Part shown: piece after piece, positions 63,979 to 64,000 of the stretch | Position numbering within the stretch: position 1 is the first letter of the stretch | Layout of the letters: each line of letters begins with the position of its first letter | Assembly (NCBI RefSeq): GCF_026340465.1 | Contig: NZ_JAPEPC010000003.1 | Coordinates: forward strand, 186,001-250,000 | Direction of reading: 5' to 3' | Length of the DNA stretch: 64,000 bases | Source: Streptomyces sp. NBC_01306 | GTDB lineage: Bacteria > Actinomycetota > Actinomycetes > Streptomycetales > Streptomycetaceae | Program-made: the position numbers and the translations under genes | Notes under the pieces: generated by a model | Databases searched by the model: none | What the model was told of the DNA's origin: nothing | The model's input: the letters and a program-made list of their open reading frames with translations, nothing else

Positions 63979-64000
63979 GAGCCGGGCTTCGGCGTCGTAC

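Overview
The window is high-GC actinobacterial DNA, almost certainly Streptomyces. Third codon positions are strongly G/C, GTG and TTG starts are common, and the protein families (HxlR, MmyB-type XRE, GlxA, SpoIIE phosphatases, ALF-repeat proteins, IS481/IS110/IS701/IS5/Tn3 elements) are those of Streptomyces chromosome arms or large plasmids. It is accessory DNA: few housekeeping genes, many small regulator-plus-enzyme units, and an unusually high load of mobile-element pieces and broken genes. No tRNA or rRNA gene and no convincing CRISPR array was seen.

Layout. 0-7 kb: IS30 scrap, a broken secreted protein, HxlR with a divergent quinone-oxidoreductase-like gene, a second such oxidoreductase, an IS481 transposase, and an MFS exporter divergent from a MerR regulator. 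7-14 kb: small hypotheticals, a thioredoxin-reductase-like flavoprotein, and an XRE-cupin repressor divergent from an exporter / methyltransferase (frameshifted) / Old Yellow Enzyme operon; a broken TauE exporter follows. 14-25 kb: an IS3/IS110 chimera, an HxlR/enoyl-CoA-hydratase pair, an XRE/aldo-keto-reductase pair, then a nest of CTAG-flanked elements (a palindromic MITE, a whole IS701 element and a shrunken relative), a TetR pair, and an IS5 element that seems to carry a glyoxalase-family gene between its ends.

25-45 kb: HxlR with an NmrA-type reductase and a secreted SMP-30-like protein; Lrp with a VOC protein, a broken FMN reductase and a monooxygenase; a decayed stretch (helicase, ALF-repeat and other remnants); a CAAX protease; a NarL-type two-component pair; GlxA with HD-domain and RidA proteins; and an intact amidase whose 5-prime end is duplicated 14 kb upstream. 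45-64 kb: two truncated genes back to back, a SAM methyltransferase followed by a lasso-B2-like/GNAT fusion, an XRE / zinc-ribbon / integrase remnant, a hydrolase with its ArsR-like regulator, a frameshifted Tn3 transposase, a SpoIIE phosphatase translationally coupled to a B12-binding protein with the CarH light-sensor motif, and a TetR-controlled operon of adenosine-deaminase-like enzyme, APC permease and cupin.

The recurring plan is one regulator transcribed away from one to three redox, efflux or detoxification genes, several with visible inverted or direct repeats between them. The most interesting candidates are the coupled phosphatase/B12 photosensor pair, a possible programmed -1 frameshift shared by two IS701 copies, the IS5 element with a passenger gene, and the lasso-B2/GNAT fusion. 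Many breaks are single-base shifts. Most look like gene decay, but base-calling errors in the assembly cannot be excluded.
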